A stretch of 64,000 nt of DNA from Symbiodinium natans (GCA_905221605.1 CAJNDS010002085.1:417001-481000), one strand, 5' to 3'; positions 8,725 through 18,209 are shown, counted from the stretch's first letter. Notes: generated by a model from the letters alone, not told the origin. Made by a program: numbers and translations.

Positions 8725-10902
8725 TCATGTGGGTCGCGCATGTTTTATTTCTCCGAAGCTGTGCGTCTCTGACGACTCACCGCTCGTTTCCGTCACGTCC
8801 GCGTTGCATCGGCATGCCCTCTCCTTCGTGAGGACAACCGCCCCACAATCGCAAAGGTGCTGCTCGTCAAAGGCTCGCACCTGTGCCTTGTGAGTCCCGC
8901 GGCAGCGTGCGCAGCCGCAGGTAAAGTTCCAGCTCATCTGAATGAGCCCGGCCCGGTCCTCCAGGGGCTGTCCGAGGTCGAGGTATGCAAAGGTAAGCTC
9001 CTCCTCTGGCTCGATGTCCCGCAGTGCGAAGAAGCGAACCTGTCCTCCAACAATACGTTCAACACCTCAGTAGCCCAGTAACCATGTTGCAATAAGGGCA
9101 CCCATTTTTTGGTTGTTACTTTATAAGGGAACCCAGAAGCAAAAAAAACCTTTTTGGTGGGTTACCGTATAAGGGAACCCAGAACCAAAAAAAGGGTAAA
9201 GGGTGCCACTGGGCTACAGTACCAAGACACAGTTGGGTAGGCAGCTGTGGTTCACGTACGCGGCGGTCGGGGCAAGGCACTGGCCATCCTGACCGTCGGG
9301 TCCCAGGCCGAAGGCGTTCAGCGGCACCGCTGCCAGCACTGCTTCGAGGAGTCTTGGGTCGGAGCTGAGTTTGCTGGGGAAGAGGGTGGAGCCGTCCTCC
9401 TTCTCGTGCACAGAGCCCGCTTCGGAAGTTTTCTCCTGTTCCCTCTGCTTCTCCCGGAGCTGCACGAAGAGGGCGGCAGCGGTAGCCCTGAGCCGCGCCC
9501 GGCGCTTGGCGCCTGGCCGCGGCGGCTCTGGCATCAAGCCGAGCCAGTCGCTGACATCACCTATCTCAGCATCTCGGGTGAAGGCATGCAAGGAGATGAG
9601 CAAGGCCACGTTCGAGCGAACTTCTGAAGGCACCTCTTGGTAGCCCAGTAACCATATTGTAATAAGGGCACGCTTTTTTTGGGTGGGTTTTGTTTTATAA
9701 GGGAACCCATAATCAAAAAAAGGGTAAAGGGTACCACTGGGCAACCAAGACCTCTTTGTTCGTAAAGCACGCCAGGCGCTGCAGCAGCTCACACTCGTGC
9801 CGGTGTCTCTCCGCAGCCTGTCCACGCTGGCGGCAAGACGCACAGTAGTACGCCTCCTTGGCAGCCCAGTGTCCATATATTGTAGTAAGGGCACCCTTTT
9901 TTTGGGGGGTTGGTGACTTTATGGTTATTTTATCAGAAGAACCTTTTTTAGAGGAGGGACTGCAGCGCTATAAGCAAGACCAAAAACAAGGAAAACAAAA
10001 AAGTAGAAAAGCCGTACCTGTCGGTTACCAAGCCTCTTTGCAGCTAGGACAGGCCTCCAGAGGCTCATCGCCCTGGCTCACTGCACGGAGGCAGCCGCGG
10101 CAGCGGAAGGGCCGGGCAGGAAGCGCCAGGGCCACCGCCCAAATCTCCGCTGCTAAGACCTCCTGGGATGGCCCTTAAAGCCCTTCTTGAAAAAGCTTCC
10201 TAAATTATGATCCTCTTAAACCCAATGAAGCAATGAAGGAAAATGTAGGAACATATTCCTAAACATGATCCTCTTATGCAAAACCCAAGGAAGGACAATA
10301 CTTGAGATCGGGGCCACGAAAGCTAGAAACGCTGCTATGATCTGCACCAGACCCAAGGGGATCACAAAACAACGCTGCCAACTCTGAACTGCTTAAGCAA
10401 AACGAAAGGATGGGACACGCAGCGGTCGCACTAAGAGCTGTCGGAAGCTGCGGATTCGAATGCTCATCTCGGGGCCTTACAGCTCGACAGCAGGGCCTGA
10501 CCAAGACGGAGGGGGAAGCCTGAAAAGGGGTGGGGGGGGGGGGGCCCAAAAGGGGGGGGGGGGCCCCCCCTCCCCAAATCAATTAAGGCGACCTGAAAGG
10601 AGGGGGGGGGGGGGGGGGGGGGGCCCCCCCCCCCCCTCCACAGCCCTTTATCTCTTTGATTTTCAGACCACTTAAGGGTCGGAGTCGCTTCTTGACCCAG
10701 CTGAACACTAGAGAGAATTCTTGTAAACGACAACTCTCGCGAGCTCCAAGGAGCTAGCTTTGGTGATTAAGGAAAATATATAAAACATTCCGAGAGCCGA
10801 CCGAGCCTCTGCAGAACGCGCCAGGCGCTCCAGCGCGAAGAGGCCTCGGCCCTTGGACTGCGTGTCGCGGAGCTCGATGGACGCGGGGAGAAAGCGCGCC
10901 AT
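8725..10902 (-). CDS. SET/MYND (SMYD-like) protein methyltransferase, five exons
   Basis: Exons 10902-10807, 10159-10034, 9853-9752, 9633-9231 and 9065-8725 chain in frame into 355 aa. SKGRGLFA (about residues 16-23) is the SET N-terminal motif. A MYND-type zinc finger follows (CRGC, CPSC, YYCASC, RHRHEC; about 52-95, with slightly unusual Cys spacing). NHSCLPNC (236-243) is the SET catalytic-core motif, followed by RDIEPEEELTFAYLDL with the conserved Tyr at 270 and the post-SET triad FTCGCARC (292-297). Split SET with an inserted MYND finger defines the SMYD family, which uses SAM to methylate lysine on histones or other proteins. The first ATG is taken as the start, but the frame stays open upstream and another 5' exon is possible. 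Introns use GT, GC or GA donors at short direct repeats. Confidence 0.88.
9066..9230 (-). mobile_element. Introner-like intron A of the SMYD gene (family F4)
   Basis: A 165-nt intron splits the Cys codon of NHSCLPNC. GTGT occurs at both junctions. Just inside lie the inverted ends CTTGGTACTGTAGCCCAGTGG and CTGGGCTACTGAG. The core shares 'GGCACCCTTTACCC' and 'GGGTTCCCTTATAA' with introns B and C. Cutting at the direct repeat restores the SET reading frame. Confidence 0.85.
9634..9751 (-). mobile_element. Introner-like intron B of the SMYD gene (family F4)
   Basis: A 118-nt GT-AG intron lies between NKE and VPSEV. GAGGT is duplicated at the two junctions. The ends CTTGGTTGCCCAGTGG and TTACTGGGCTACCAAG form an inverted repeat, and the core is clearly homologous to introns A and C. 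Confidence 0.87.
9854..10033 (-). mobile_element. Introner-like intron C of the SMYD gene (family F4)
   Basis: A 180-nt intron lies inside the MYND finger, joining CPSCKE to AYYCASC. GAGGC is duplicated at the junctions, so the donor reads GC (or GA if the cut is shifted). The acceptor-side half matches introns A and B; the donor-side half is divergent. Confidence 0.82.
10160..10806 (-). mobile_element. Intron D of the SMYD gene with F3-family end
   Basis: A 647-nt intron joins RLARSAE to VLAAEIW. GAGG is duplicated at the ends and the donor is GC. Its 3' end reads AAGGGCCATCCCAGGAG, the terminal sequence of family F3. The F3 internal motif GATCCTCTTAAACCCAATGA occurs near 10210, and a related GGAAAATATA near 10772. 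Long G and C tracts sit inside (10531-10638). Confidence 0.75.
10531..10638 (+). repeat. Alternating G- and C-tracts inside intron D
   Basis: Blocks of G and C runs (G then GGGCCCC) repeat three times and can fold as hairpins. They lie in the SMYD intron D. Confidence 0.75.
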
Positions 10903-11159
10903 GGGGGCAGGCCAGTGGCGCTTCAGGTCCCCAAACAGACGAGGGGCTTGGGCATTGGGGAATTTTCAGGGTTGAGGGTTTAGGGTATAAGGGATTGTCT
11001 TGGATATGAGGGGAGTTTTGGTCACGTGGGTTTCGGTTTCGGGTACCGCCACCACCACCATGATCAAAAGCGCCATCCACCCACCAGAGACCGGGTGCAC
11101 GTCATGTAGAGGTCACCCTAAACCCTAAACCCTAAACCCCAAACCCTAAACCCCACCAA

Positions 11160-11275
11160 ATTGTAAACCCTTCTTCTGAAGCTTGGACTGAAGGCGGCGC
11201 CAGCACGTCTGAAGAGACTCTTGCAAGGACAGCGGCACAAGAACCAGCACCATCTGAATCAATGACGCTCCCAAC
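11160..11275 (-). CDS. Candidate exon, unknown
   Basis: Two minus frames look coding: IQMVLVLVPLSLQESLQTCW and VIDSDGAGSCAAVLARVSSD. The island ends at a GGTGGGGTTTAGGG donor-like junction, with telomere-like repeat starting immediately inside the intron. Confidence 0.38.
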
Positions 11276-11774
11276 CCTACAGCCCCAAAACCCGAAACTC
11301 CCTAAACCCCGAAACCCCAATTTGCGAAAGCCCTGAACATAAAACCCCAAAGCCCCTAAACCCAAGAACCTTAGAACCCTACCACCCCGAAGCCCTGACT
11401 CCTCAAACCCCCAAAATACCTAAACCCCCCTAAAAATTTTTTAAAAAACCCAAAGCCTGGAATCCAACCAAAAACCCCCCAAATCTCCCCAAAAAAACCC
11501 TTAAGTGACCCCTGATTGTATCGAACCGACCTGTAGGCTCTGAGACCCCCCGCCCCCACCCTAAACCCTAAACCCTCTAAACCCTCTAAACCACAAGAAA
11601 CAAGAATAAAAGCGTGTAGGGCAGTGTAGGGTCTGTAGGGCTTTTCAGACAATTCAGACAAGAAGGGGGAGTGTTAGGGCGTTGTAGGGTTTAAGGTTTA
11701 GGAACCCTCCTCTCCCCTCCCCCCAAAAAAAACCAAACAACCAACAAATGATAAATACATAAGGCAGAACTCCC

Positions 11775-11813
<39 letters not shown>

Positions 11814-11859
11814 ACCCTAAACCCCAGTGAGCCCAAAAACCTAAACCTCCTAAGAGGGG

Positions 11860-11937
11860 CCTCGGGTGGCTCCCCCACCACGACCATGGCCACGCGCTTG
11901 AAGTGGGGCAGGTTGAAGCGCTGCGCAAGCTCCTCTT
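11860..11937 (-). CDS. Candidate exon with CCCTAAAAG acceptor
   Basis: The minus strand reads EELAQRFNLPHFKRVAMVVV then GEPPEAP. It starts directly after AAACCCTAAAAG, so the telomere-like repeat itself appears to supply the 3' splice site. Not recognised. Confidence 0.55.
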
Positions 11938-11975
11938 TTAGGGTTTAGGGTTTAGGGTTTCGGGTTTAGGGTTTC

Positions 11976-12012
11976 AGCAGCAGTCTCAAGGGCCCCCTCA
12001 GAAGGGACGTAG
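11976..12012 (-). CDS. Candidate microexon
   Basis: The minus strand reads YVPSEGALETAA between two TTTAGGG blocks. Very short, so weak; probably an exon next to 11860-11937. Confidence 0.3.
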
Positions 12013-12216
12013 GGTTTAGGGTTTAGGGTTTAGGGTTTTCGGGGCTACTTAGGTATATAGGGACGATATAAGGTATATATACGGGTGACATAGGGGAATA
12101 AGATTAGGGGCCCCTTCTAGGCGGGGGGGGGGGTCCCTCCTTATGTCCTTTGAAAACCCCTGTGCGCTAAACCCCTGAAAATCCTAAACCCATTCTTGTT
12201 GCACTAGGGTTCAGGG

Positions 12217-12312
12217 TTGGGATGTTCTCCGTTATACTAACATTCCTCAATAGGGATTTTAAAACCCTATGGTCCCCATTAAGGACTGTTAGTATAAGGG
12301 GGAACATCCCAA
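12217..12312. mobile_element. F1 foldback element (copy 3)
   Basis: TTGGGATGTTCTCCGTTATA at the left and TATAAGGGGGAACATCCCAA at the right form the terminal inverted repeat; the centre is AT-richer than in copy 1. Confidence 0.85.
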
Positions 12313-12904
12313 GTTTAGGTGGTTTTCGGAGGGAAACCCTACCTCACTTCTGCCAGGTTGCAATGTGGGGAGTTTACGAAAGTGAGGGACCCCTAGACTC
12401 CCAAATAGTCCCTATAATAAGAACCCCAAGAAGGTACCCCGAATTTCGGAAACCCCCATGTAGCCTGTAGAGGCTACAGAGGAACTCCGTAAGGGTTTCG
12501 GGTTTAGGGTACCTACCCTGGTTGCAGCCGGCGTGTGACCCACTTGCTGGATGTAAAGGGATTATGGGGGGGGGGGGGGGGCAAGCGAGTTTTATGATTC
12601 TGAGAACTTATCATTGAGGTCTCTTAGGTCTGGGGCCTTCGGCAAAGCCTCAGACTACCAACACCTGCATGTACTAAATGCCTGTATCATATACATGCAC
12701 AAACTCCATGCTTCAGGGTTGGTATCCACCCATTCCTCATCAATCGGGCAGGCACGAGACTTGGTTCTGGGGCTTAGGCCTGGCTGAATGGACCGAGCCC
12801 AGAAAGCAACACGCCAAAGCCAAACCTCCGCACCGGATCCCCGCACAGCCACTCCCCGACAACCCCAGACTCCCCAGACATCGCGGATGTTTTCTTGCTC
12901 GCGG

Positions 12905-12972
12905 GAGCGCCGTGCCGGCCAAAGGAGCAGCCATGGAGCCCCATGACCAGGAGCAACTCGAAAGCCTGGGTC
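12905..12972 (+). CDS. Candidate exon, possible start
   Basis: The plus strand reads AKGAAMEPHDQEQLESLGL and runs into a GGTCTAGGGG donor-like junction and then TTTAGGG repeats. The ATG could be a start codon. Not recognised. Confidence 0.35.
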
Positions 12973-13073
12973 TAGGGGTTTAGGGTTTAGGGTTTAGGTT
13001 TAGGGTTTAGGGTTTAGGGTTTATGGTTTATGGTTTGACCCTAAAACCCTTAAAGACCCTACTATTTATGTGG

Positions 13074-13174
13074 CGCAGGGTTTTGCGGTGCTCACTTCGC
13101 TCGTGGTGAAAAACACGAGCCCATGTATACTCACTGACTGCTCGCGTTTGAAAGCGGCGCACTCTGAGTCTCTA
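13074..13174 (+). CDS. Candidate exon, unknown
   Basis: After GGCGCAG the plus strand reads GFAVLTSLVVKNTSPCILTD then CSRLKAAHSES and stops at a TTTAGGG block. Likely continues to 13220-13380. Confidence 0.45.
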
Positions 13175-13219
13175 GGGTTTAGGGTTTAGGGTTTAGGGTT
13201 GAGGGTTTAGGGTTTAGGA

Positions 13220-13380
13220 CCATTCATTGAAACGGTGCGTTGCACCAAGCGCTGGGGAATTGGGACTTTTTGGAGCTAATGTTGGGGCAAACTGTTCCAT
13301 TTCGGGACAAGGAAACCCGATGCACCCGTCAGAACCCTCAATAGATACAACTATTCTTGAGTATCAGGCAATATGGGGAT
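13220..13380 (+). CDS. Candidate terminal exon
   Basis: The plus strand reads HSLKRCVAPSAGELGLFGAN and STILEYQ-like text ending DTTILEYQAIWG at TGA (about 13378). Probably the next exon after 13074-13174. Family unknown. Confidence 0.4.
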
Positions 13381-13454
13381 GATTCTACCTTGCGTCTTGG
13401 GTGGTTCTTCAGCAAATACTGGAAAAGCCTCCGGGCTTATGGCTTGTAAGGGTC

Positions 13455-13560
13455 AGTCCCAGGAGCCCGGTGCCATAGACCGCACATGTCGCAGGCGACG
13501 AAGGCGCTGTGATAGCTTACCACATCTGGCAGCAAGCTCCACTGGTCCATGCCGTACCTA
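13455..13560 (-). CDS. PPR exon
   Basis: The minus strand reads WSLLPDVVSYHSAFVACDMC then GLWHRAPGT, a PPR turn and helix pair. The overlapping plus-strand frame is a shadow. Confidence 0.58.
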
Positions 13561-13820
13561 AGGGCGGGCTTCGTCTTAGCTCTTTGGGCTCTTGGGTCCT
13601 CTAACCGGCGGCAAAGTCACCCCGACAACTTTACTTCTATCGGCTCCATAACCCATAACCCTAAACCCTAAACTCTAAACCCCTAAACCCTAAACCCAAG
13701 TCCTAAGTCGACCGCACTTCACCCTGTACGCCAACCTCGGGCTCACGTTCAGATGGGCGTGGGGATCTAGCAAGGCATTATCGGATCACTGGGCGTGGAA
13801 GGCTTACGGGAGTTTCCTGT

Positions 13821-13821
<1 letters not shown>

Positions 13822-13871
<50 letters not shown>

Positions 13872-13941
13872 GTATATATGTGTGTGTATGTTTGTATATC
13901 TCCATATCTGCACCTCTATATCTGTGCATATATTATATATA

Positions 13942-13977
<36 letters not shown>

Positions 13978-14113
13978 TGTATATGAACGTATATGTACAT
14001 GCATATACAGAGTTACATCGGTCGTGATATATACATCTATATACATACCTACATACCTACCTACATACCTACATACCTACCTACATACCTACATACATAC
14101 ATATATATAATAT
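13822..14113 (+). repeat. Microsatellite cluster
   Basis: (CT)n at 13822-13868, (TA)n and (GTAT)n at 13930-13985, and (ACCTACAT)-type repeats at 14040-14105. Confidence 0.92.
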
Positions 14114-14237
14114 AGATATATAATATGTGTGTGATACAAGCTGAGGGCGTGTAAAGTTCAGAGTTGAACCCACGGGAAAACATGGGAGCGGGGACGGGAG
14201 TCGACTGCCTTCGAGCCTCATCATGTGGTTTAGGGCT

Positions 14238-14395
14238 TTGTTGGTTCCGGTTTTATCGTTTTGTTGGTTCCGGGTTTACGGCTTATAGGTGTTAGTTGGT
14301 TCCGGGTTTAGGATTTTTGTTGCTTCCGGGTTGAGGGGTTAATCGGTTCAGGCTTTAGGCTGTGTGGTTTTGTTGGTTCAGGGTTTAGGGTCTAC
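14238..14395 (+). repeat. GTTGGTTCCGGGTTTA degenerate repeat
   Basis: About five spaced units of GTTGGTTCCGGGTTTA, which contain the GGGTTTA step and may be a derived telomere-like variant. Confidence 0.6.
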
Positions 14396-14554
14396 AGGTT
14401 TTTGGTTTGGGATTCGGGGCGCAGGGCTCAAGAAGCAGTCCGTGGCAGAGAAAACCGTGATTCGATACAACCTGCCAGGTTCTGCCGAAACTTTTACAGA
14501 ACCCTAAACCCTTAACCCCAAAGCCCTAAGCACTAAACCATCCCTGACTTATGG

Positions 14555-14700
14555 GATGCTTAGGGGGGGGGGGGGGAAGGGGGGTGTAACCCAAGGTTCC
14601 CTAATACTCCCCACTACGCCCTGAGGCTCCCTAAGCTTTTGCAAGGATTTCTGGGTACCTACCCCCCCTTTAAACCCCCTCCCTTAAGGACCCTAGGTCT
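14555..14700. repeat. Dispersed repeat with CAAGGTTCCCTAATACTCCC
   Basis: GGGGGGTGTAACCCAAGGTT then CCCTAATACTCCC recurs at 38487-38532 (TGTACAACCCAAGGTTCCCT then GATACTCCC); a related TAAGGGTTCCCCAATACTTC lies at 52656-52676. At 38460 the flank TTAAGGGAGGGGGTT mirrors CCCCCTCCCTTAAGG at 14680, so the element is probably a foldback. Confidence 0.55.
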
Positions 14701-14819
14701 GAGGAGTTGAGGCCAGCGACCTTTTTCCCGGTTACGCATTGAACATAGCCATAGACGCATCAAAACAATCCAGGGGCCAAATCAAAAAAAGCTTGACATG
14801 TACAGAAAAGCACTATGAG

Positions 14820-14916
14820 TTGGGATGTTCCCCTTCTAGCAGTCCTTAATCGGGATTGTAGTACCCTCTATTTAGAATCCCTTAAGGACTGTTAGTATAG
14901 GGGGGGAACATCCCAA
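14820..14916. mobile_element. F1 foldback element (copy 4)
   Basis: TTGGGATGTTCCCCTTCTAG ... GTTAGTATAGGGGGGGAACA then TCCCAA. Same length and internal CAGTCCTTAAT / TTAAGGACTG arms. Confidence 0.85.
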
Positions 14917-15000
14917 AGTATGAGTCTTTGCAACCCTAAACCCTAAACCCTAAACCTAAACCCTAAACCCTAAACCCATGAGCTATCTCCGCTTCTTCAG

Positions 15001-15077
15001 GGCTGCAAGAGGCCCAGCGCCAGCTCCCAACGCTGGCGACAGGCGAGGATAGCGCTGTTGCAGCCGATGAGGTCCAG
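15001..15077 (+). CDS. Candidate exon, unknown
   Basis: Directly after GCTTCTTCAG the plus strand reads LQEAQRQLPTLATGEDSAVA then ADEVQ. TTTAGGG repeats follow. Not recognised. Confidence 0.48.
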
Positions 15078-15634
15078 GGGGATCCTTTAGGGCATCGCGT
15101 TCAGGGTTTCGGGTTTAGGGTTTTTTTAGGGTTTAGGGGTTAGGATTTAGGGTTTAGGGTTTCGGGTTTAGGGTTTCGGGTTTAGGGTTTAGGGCTTAGG
15201 GTTTCGGGTTTTTTAGGCCACCCTGAACTCTGAAACCTCAAACCCTCCAACCCCCAAAACCCTGCGACCCAGAAGCAAGCGCTCAAACCCAAAGCCCCAA
15301 ACCCCAAATCCATAGATCAAAAAACTCTGACCCTACACCCGGAGCCATGCAACCCGAGACCTTTGGGATGCAGCAAGGGTTCAGGGTCTCGGGCTTAGGA
15401 TTTGGGGTTGCGGGTTCAGGGTTCAGGGCTTCCTTGTGTGGATGTCCCTTGGGCCATTTGCCCTAGTCCCTAAACCCTAAACCCTCAACCCTAAACCCTC
15501 AACCCTAAACCCTAAACCCTCAACCCTAAACCCTAAACCTTCTTCTGTAAATCTGGTTGCTCCAGGCCTTGGGGTGTGCAGGATGGGAGCCTTTGCAACG
15601 CGGACTCTGTGGTTTAGCCCGCCCCCCCCAGAAC

Positions 15635-15745
15635 ACGGGTTTAGGGCTTAGGGCTTAGGGCTTAGGGCTTAGGGCTTAGGGTTTAGGGCTTAGGGTTTAG
15701 GGTTTAGGGTTTAGGGTTTATAGGGCTTAGGGCTTAGGGTCAGGA
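15635..15745 (+). repeat. TTTAGGG / CTTAGGG variant array
   Basis: A block in which the C variant CTTAGGG is regularly interspersed with TTTAGGG, unlike the pure arrays. Confidence 0.85.
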
Positions 15746-15799
15746 CATGGGCTCAAGGACCCTGGGATGACTCTTGTACGTAGGGCCTGGGGGGCTGCC

Positions 15800-16015
15800 A
15801 ATACTGCCTTCTTGGGGTCCTTCTTGTAAGGGGAGCCTATATATCTGTGGGCTAAAAAAAGCTCTTCTTATAAGGGGATCCTATTATCTGTGGGCTAAAA
15901 AAAGCTCTTCTTATAAGGGGATCCTATTATCTAAAAAAAAAGCTCTTCTTATAAGGGGATCCTATTATCTGTGGGCTTATATAGCTCTTCTTATCAGGGG
16001 ATCCCATGATTTGGG
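15800..16015 (+). repeat. Five-copy tandem repeat of about 45 bp
   Basis: CTCTTCTTATAAGGGGATCC then TATTATCTGTGGGCTAAAAA repeats four to five times, the third copy lacking TGTGGGC. Confidence 0.85.
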
Positions 16016-16400
16016 GGTTCGTATGGCTTATATGCGAGGTCCGTTCTTCTCGTAAATTTCTTATGGCATTCAGTCCTCCTCTCGGGAAGCAGCTCCAAGA
16101 AATCCAGGGCAACTTGCCACTGGCCTCTCTTGCGGGCCACGCCAAGCGCTTGAGAACTGAAGAACGTTTGCTCGGGTTGTGAAGAGCCCTCGCTCTCCTT
16201 AACCCCAAGCAGCAAAAGAGCCCTCAAGCTCTTTCCTGTTTAGGGTGTGCTCCTGTCTCTCTCACGCTCTCATTGTCGAACTTCGCTGGCGGCCTGGTGC
16301 AGCTATTGCAACCCCTGCCTGACTTCTCAGCAGCGCTCATGGCACTGTTGTAGGTGATGGCGTTCGGCTGCAAGCGGCAGGCCTGAGGAAGAAACCCACA
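15990..16400 (-). CDS. PPR exons downstream of LSm5
   Basis: Minus-strand islands read RLQPNAITYNSAMSAAEKSG (about 16313-16375) and ALGVARKRGQWQVALDFLEL (about 16085-16160), first and second helices of PPR repeats. They are interrupted between, so this is either a split gene or a decayed copy. LSm5 lies just upstream on the same strand. Confidence 0.62.
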
Positions 16401-16598
16401 ACCCTTAACCCTAAACCCTTTTCTATCCCGACAGCACATGAACAGAGGAGCAGAACGACTCTATCCTACAATGCCAGCATCGAGAAACAATTTCAACTGT
16501 AAGGACCATGTGAAGCTCTTCAGTAAACCCCTAAACCCTAAATCCTAGACCCTACACCTAATCCTATGCCTGGGTTTCGGGGATTTCGGGTTTAGGGT

Positions 16599-16711
16599 AG
16601 TTAAGAAGCCATGATAAGTGCACTTATGACCCACTTATAAGCCCCTTAAGTGCCCTAATATGGTAATAATGGGGTTATAAGTACAGTTCAAACGGGGTCA
16701 ACCTCCAAGTA
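16599..16711. mobile_element. F2 element, left end weak (copy 2)
   Basis: The interior CACTTATAAGCCCCTTAAGT then GCCCTAATATGG is the F2 core, ending in CAACCTCCAAGTAA. The left terminus has diverged. Confidence 0.65.
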
Positions 16712-16820
16712 ACCCCCTTGATCCTTTTTGCCCGCGCTTCAGTATGGTGGCTGGCCAAGGCGCTTGTTTCATAATGGTGAGACTCTGCAGGCGGCTGCGT
16801 TCCCATCCTAGGAGCATCCC

Positions 16821-17252
16821 TCACACAGCACTACCAGCTTTGTCGTTCTCCTCGGGATCGCCACCGGGAATCATCGTCGTGATGTTATTGCCGTTGAGGA
16901 GTATGGACTCCAGGTATGTGATCTTCTTGCCCTGGGGTGTGAAGGTATACTCTCGCACATCGTCCAGCACCATGTTGACGTAGTCATCGAAACCACGCAA
17001 GGTGCCCACTAGCTCCTTGTCACCCTTCATGATGATCCTCGTTCATGGTTGGGATGGCATTAAAAACTTAAATGTCTATTCCTGATTGGGTTAAAGTACC
17101 CTCAGAACTGTAAAACGTTACCCAGGGTTTAAGTACCCTTAACAACGCAAAAATGCTACCCAACTATGACCAAGGATCCAGATGCGGGATCCGATGCACT
17201 TGTCAATGAGGGCCAGCGGCAGATACGAGGGAGCTGCCGAGATCGAGGCCAT
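16821..17252 (-). CDS. LSM5: LSm5 (U6 snRNA-associated Sm-like protein), two exons
   Basis: LSm5 is a subunit of the LSm1-7 (mRNA decay) and LSm2-8 (U6 snRNP) rings. Exon 1 is 17252-17179 and exon 2 is 17037-16821; joined they give 96 aa, the usual size. Exon 1 carries [15 protein letters not shown], matching the family start. Exon 2 carries the Sm1 motif ([20 protein letters not shown]) and the Sm2 motif [15 protein letters not shown]. The 141-nt intron (17038-17178) is flanked by GGATC on both sides and reads GA-AG if cut so that the frame is kept. Its ends are a partial inverted repeat (TTGGTCATAGTTGGG / CCCAACCATGAACGAG). A CCCAG lies 4 nt before the ATG and could be a trans-splice acceptor; that is inference. 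PPR exons lie on both sides on the same strand. Confidence 0.93.
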
Positions 17253-17515
17253 GCTACTGGGACCGGGCCGCCCCCGGCACCGCTCCGGACATAAACCCTA
17301 AACCCTAAACCCTAAATCCTAAATCCTAAACCCTAAACCTTAAACCCTACACCCTAAACCCTAAACTCTACTTCCTAAACCCTAAACCCTTGATGGAGGG
17401 GAACACCTCCCCCAACTTGGGCCAAACGTGGCTATTTTTCCGAATTGCAAGTAAACAAGGATGACAGATCCACCTGCAGGCTTTCTGAGGCTCTCGGCTA
17501 CTTAGGCGCTTCTGA

Positions 17516-17588
17516 GGGTTTAGGGTTTAGGGTTTAGGGTTTAGGGTTTAGGGTTTAGGGTTTAGGGTTTAGGGTTTAGGGTTTAGGG
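17516..17588 (+). repeat. TTTAGGG array at a PPR exon edge
   Basis: Ten perfect units end directly at the PPR exon at 17589-17659. Confidence 0.88.
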
Positions 17589-17930
17589 CGCCTGCATCTG
17601 CGCCAGGAGCAGCCCGGCAAGCTGCCACTCAGCTGCGGCTTCGCAAGCAGCCACGGCGCCTGGGCGTCTTGCTTTCCTACGATGGCCCTTGACATGGTTT
17701 AGGGTTTAGGGTTTGGGGTTTAGGGTTTAGGGTTTAGGGCTTAGGGCTTAGGGCTTAGGGTTTAGGGTTTAGGGTTTGGGGTTTAGGGTTTAGGGCTTGG
17801 GGGTTTAGCCTGAACAAATTCTCCGAAATCTGATCCTCTTAAACCCAGTAAGGAAAATATCGCAAGATGCCCCAAGGGCCTACGCAGTTAAATGCACGGT
17901 GGGCCTGAAAGCTCACGATGGATGGAGGCC
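17585..17930 (-). CDS. PPR exons joined across an F3/TTTAGGG intron
   Basis: The exon ending AFNC (to 17886) and the exon starting AVAACEAAAEWQLAGLLLAQ (17659 downwards) join in frame into the PPR pattern FNCAVAACEAAAEW. The intron, 17660-17885, is GC-AG with GCG at both junctions. It contains the F3 ends and a TTTAGGG array. The Trp and helix spacing fit a dinoflagellate-type PPR repeat. Confidence 0.62.
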
Positions 17931-18209
17931 TCAGGAAAAATATGTGTATGCTTTGTTTTATTGCGCGGGGGTCTTCAGCGGGGGTCTTCAGCAATTGGTA
18001 GCATGTAGGGTTTAGGCTTAGGGCTTCACCCTAAACCCTAAACCCTAAAGCCTAACCCTAAACCTTAAACCCTAAACCCTAAACCCTAAACCCTAAGCAG
18101 ACTATTGGGGTTTCGGGTTTAGGGTTTGCCGTTGCCTCCTAATCCATACATGTCCTGATCCGACCAAAACCCTAAACCCTAAACCCTAAACCCTAAACCT
18201 TAAACCTTT

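Noticed and set aside
13373-13561. 62-aa plus-strand frame with an Arg run
   Set aside because: The minus strand gives a clear PPR exon over the same bases.
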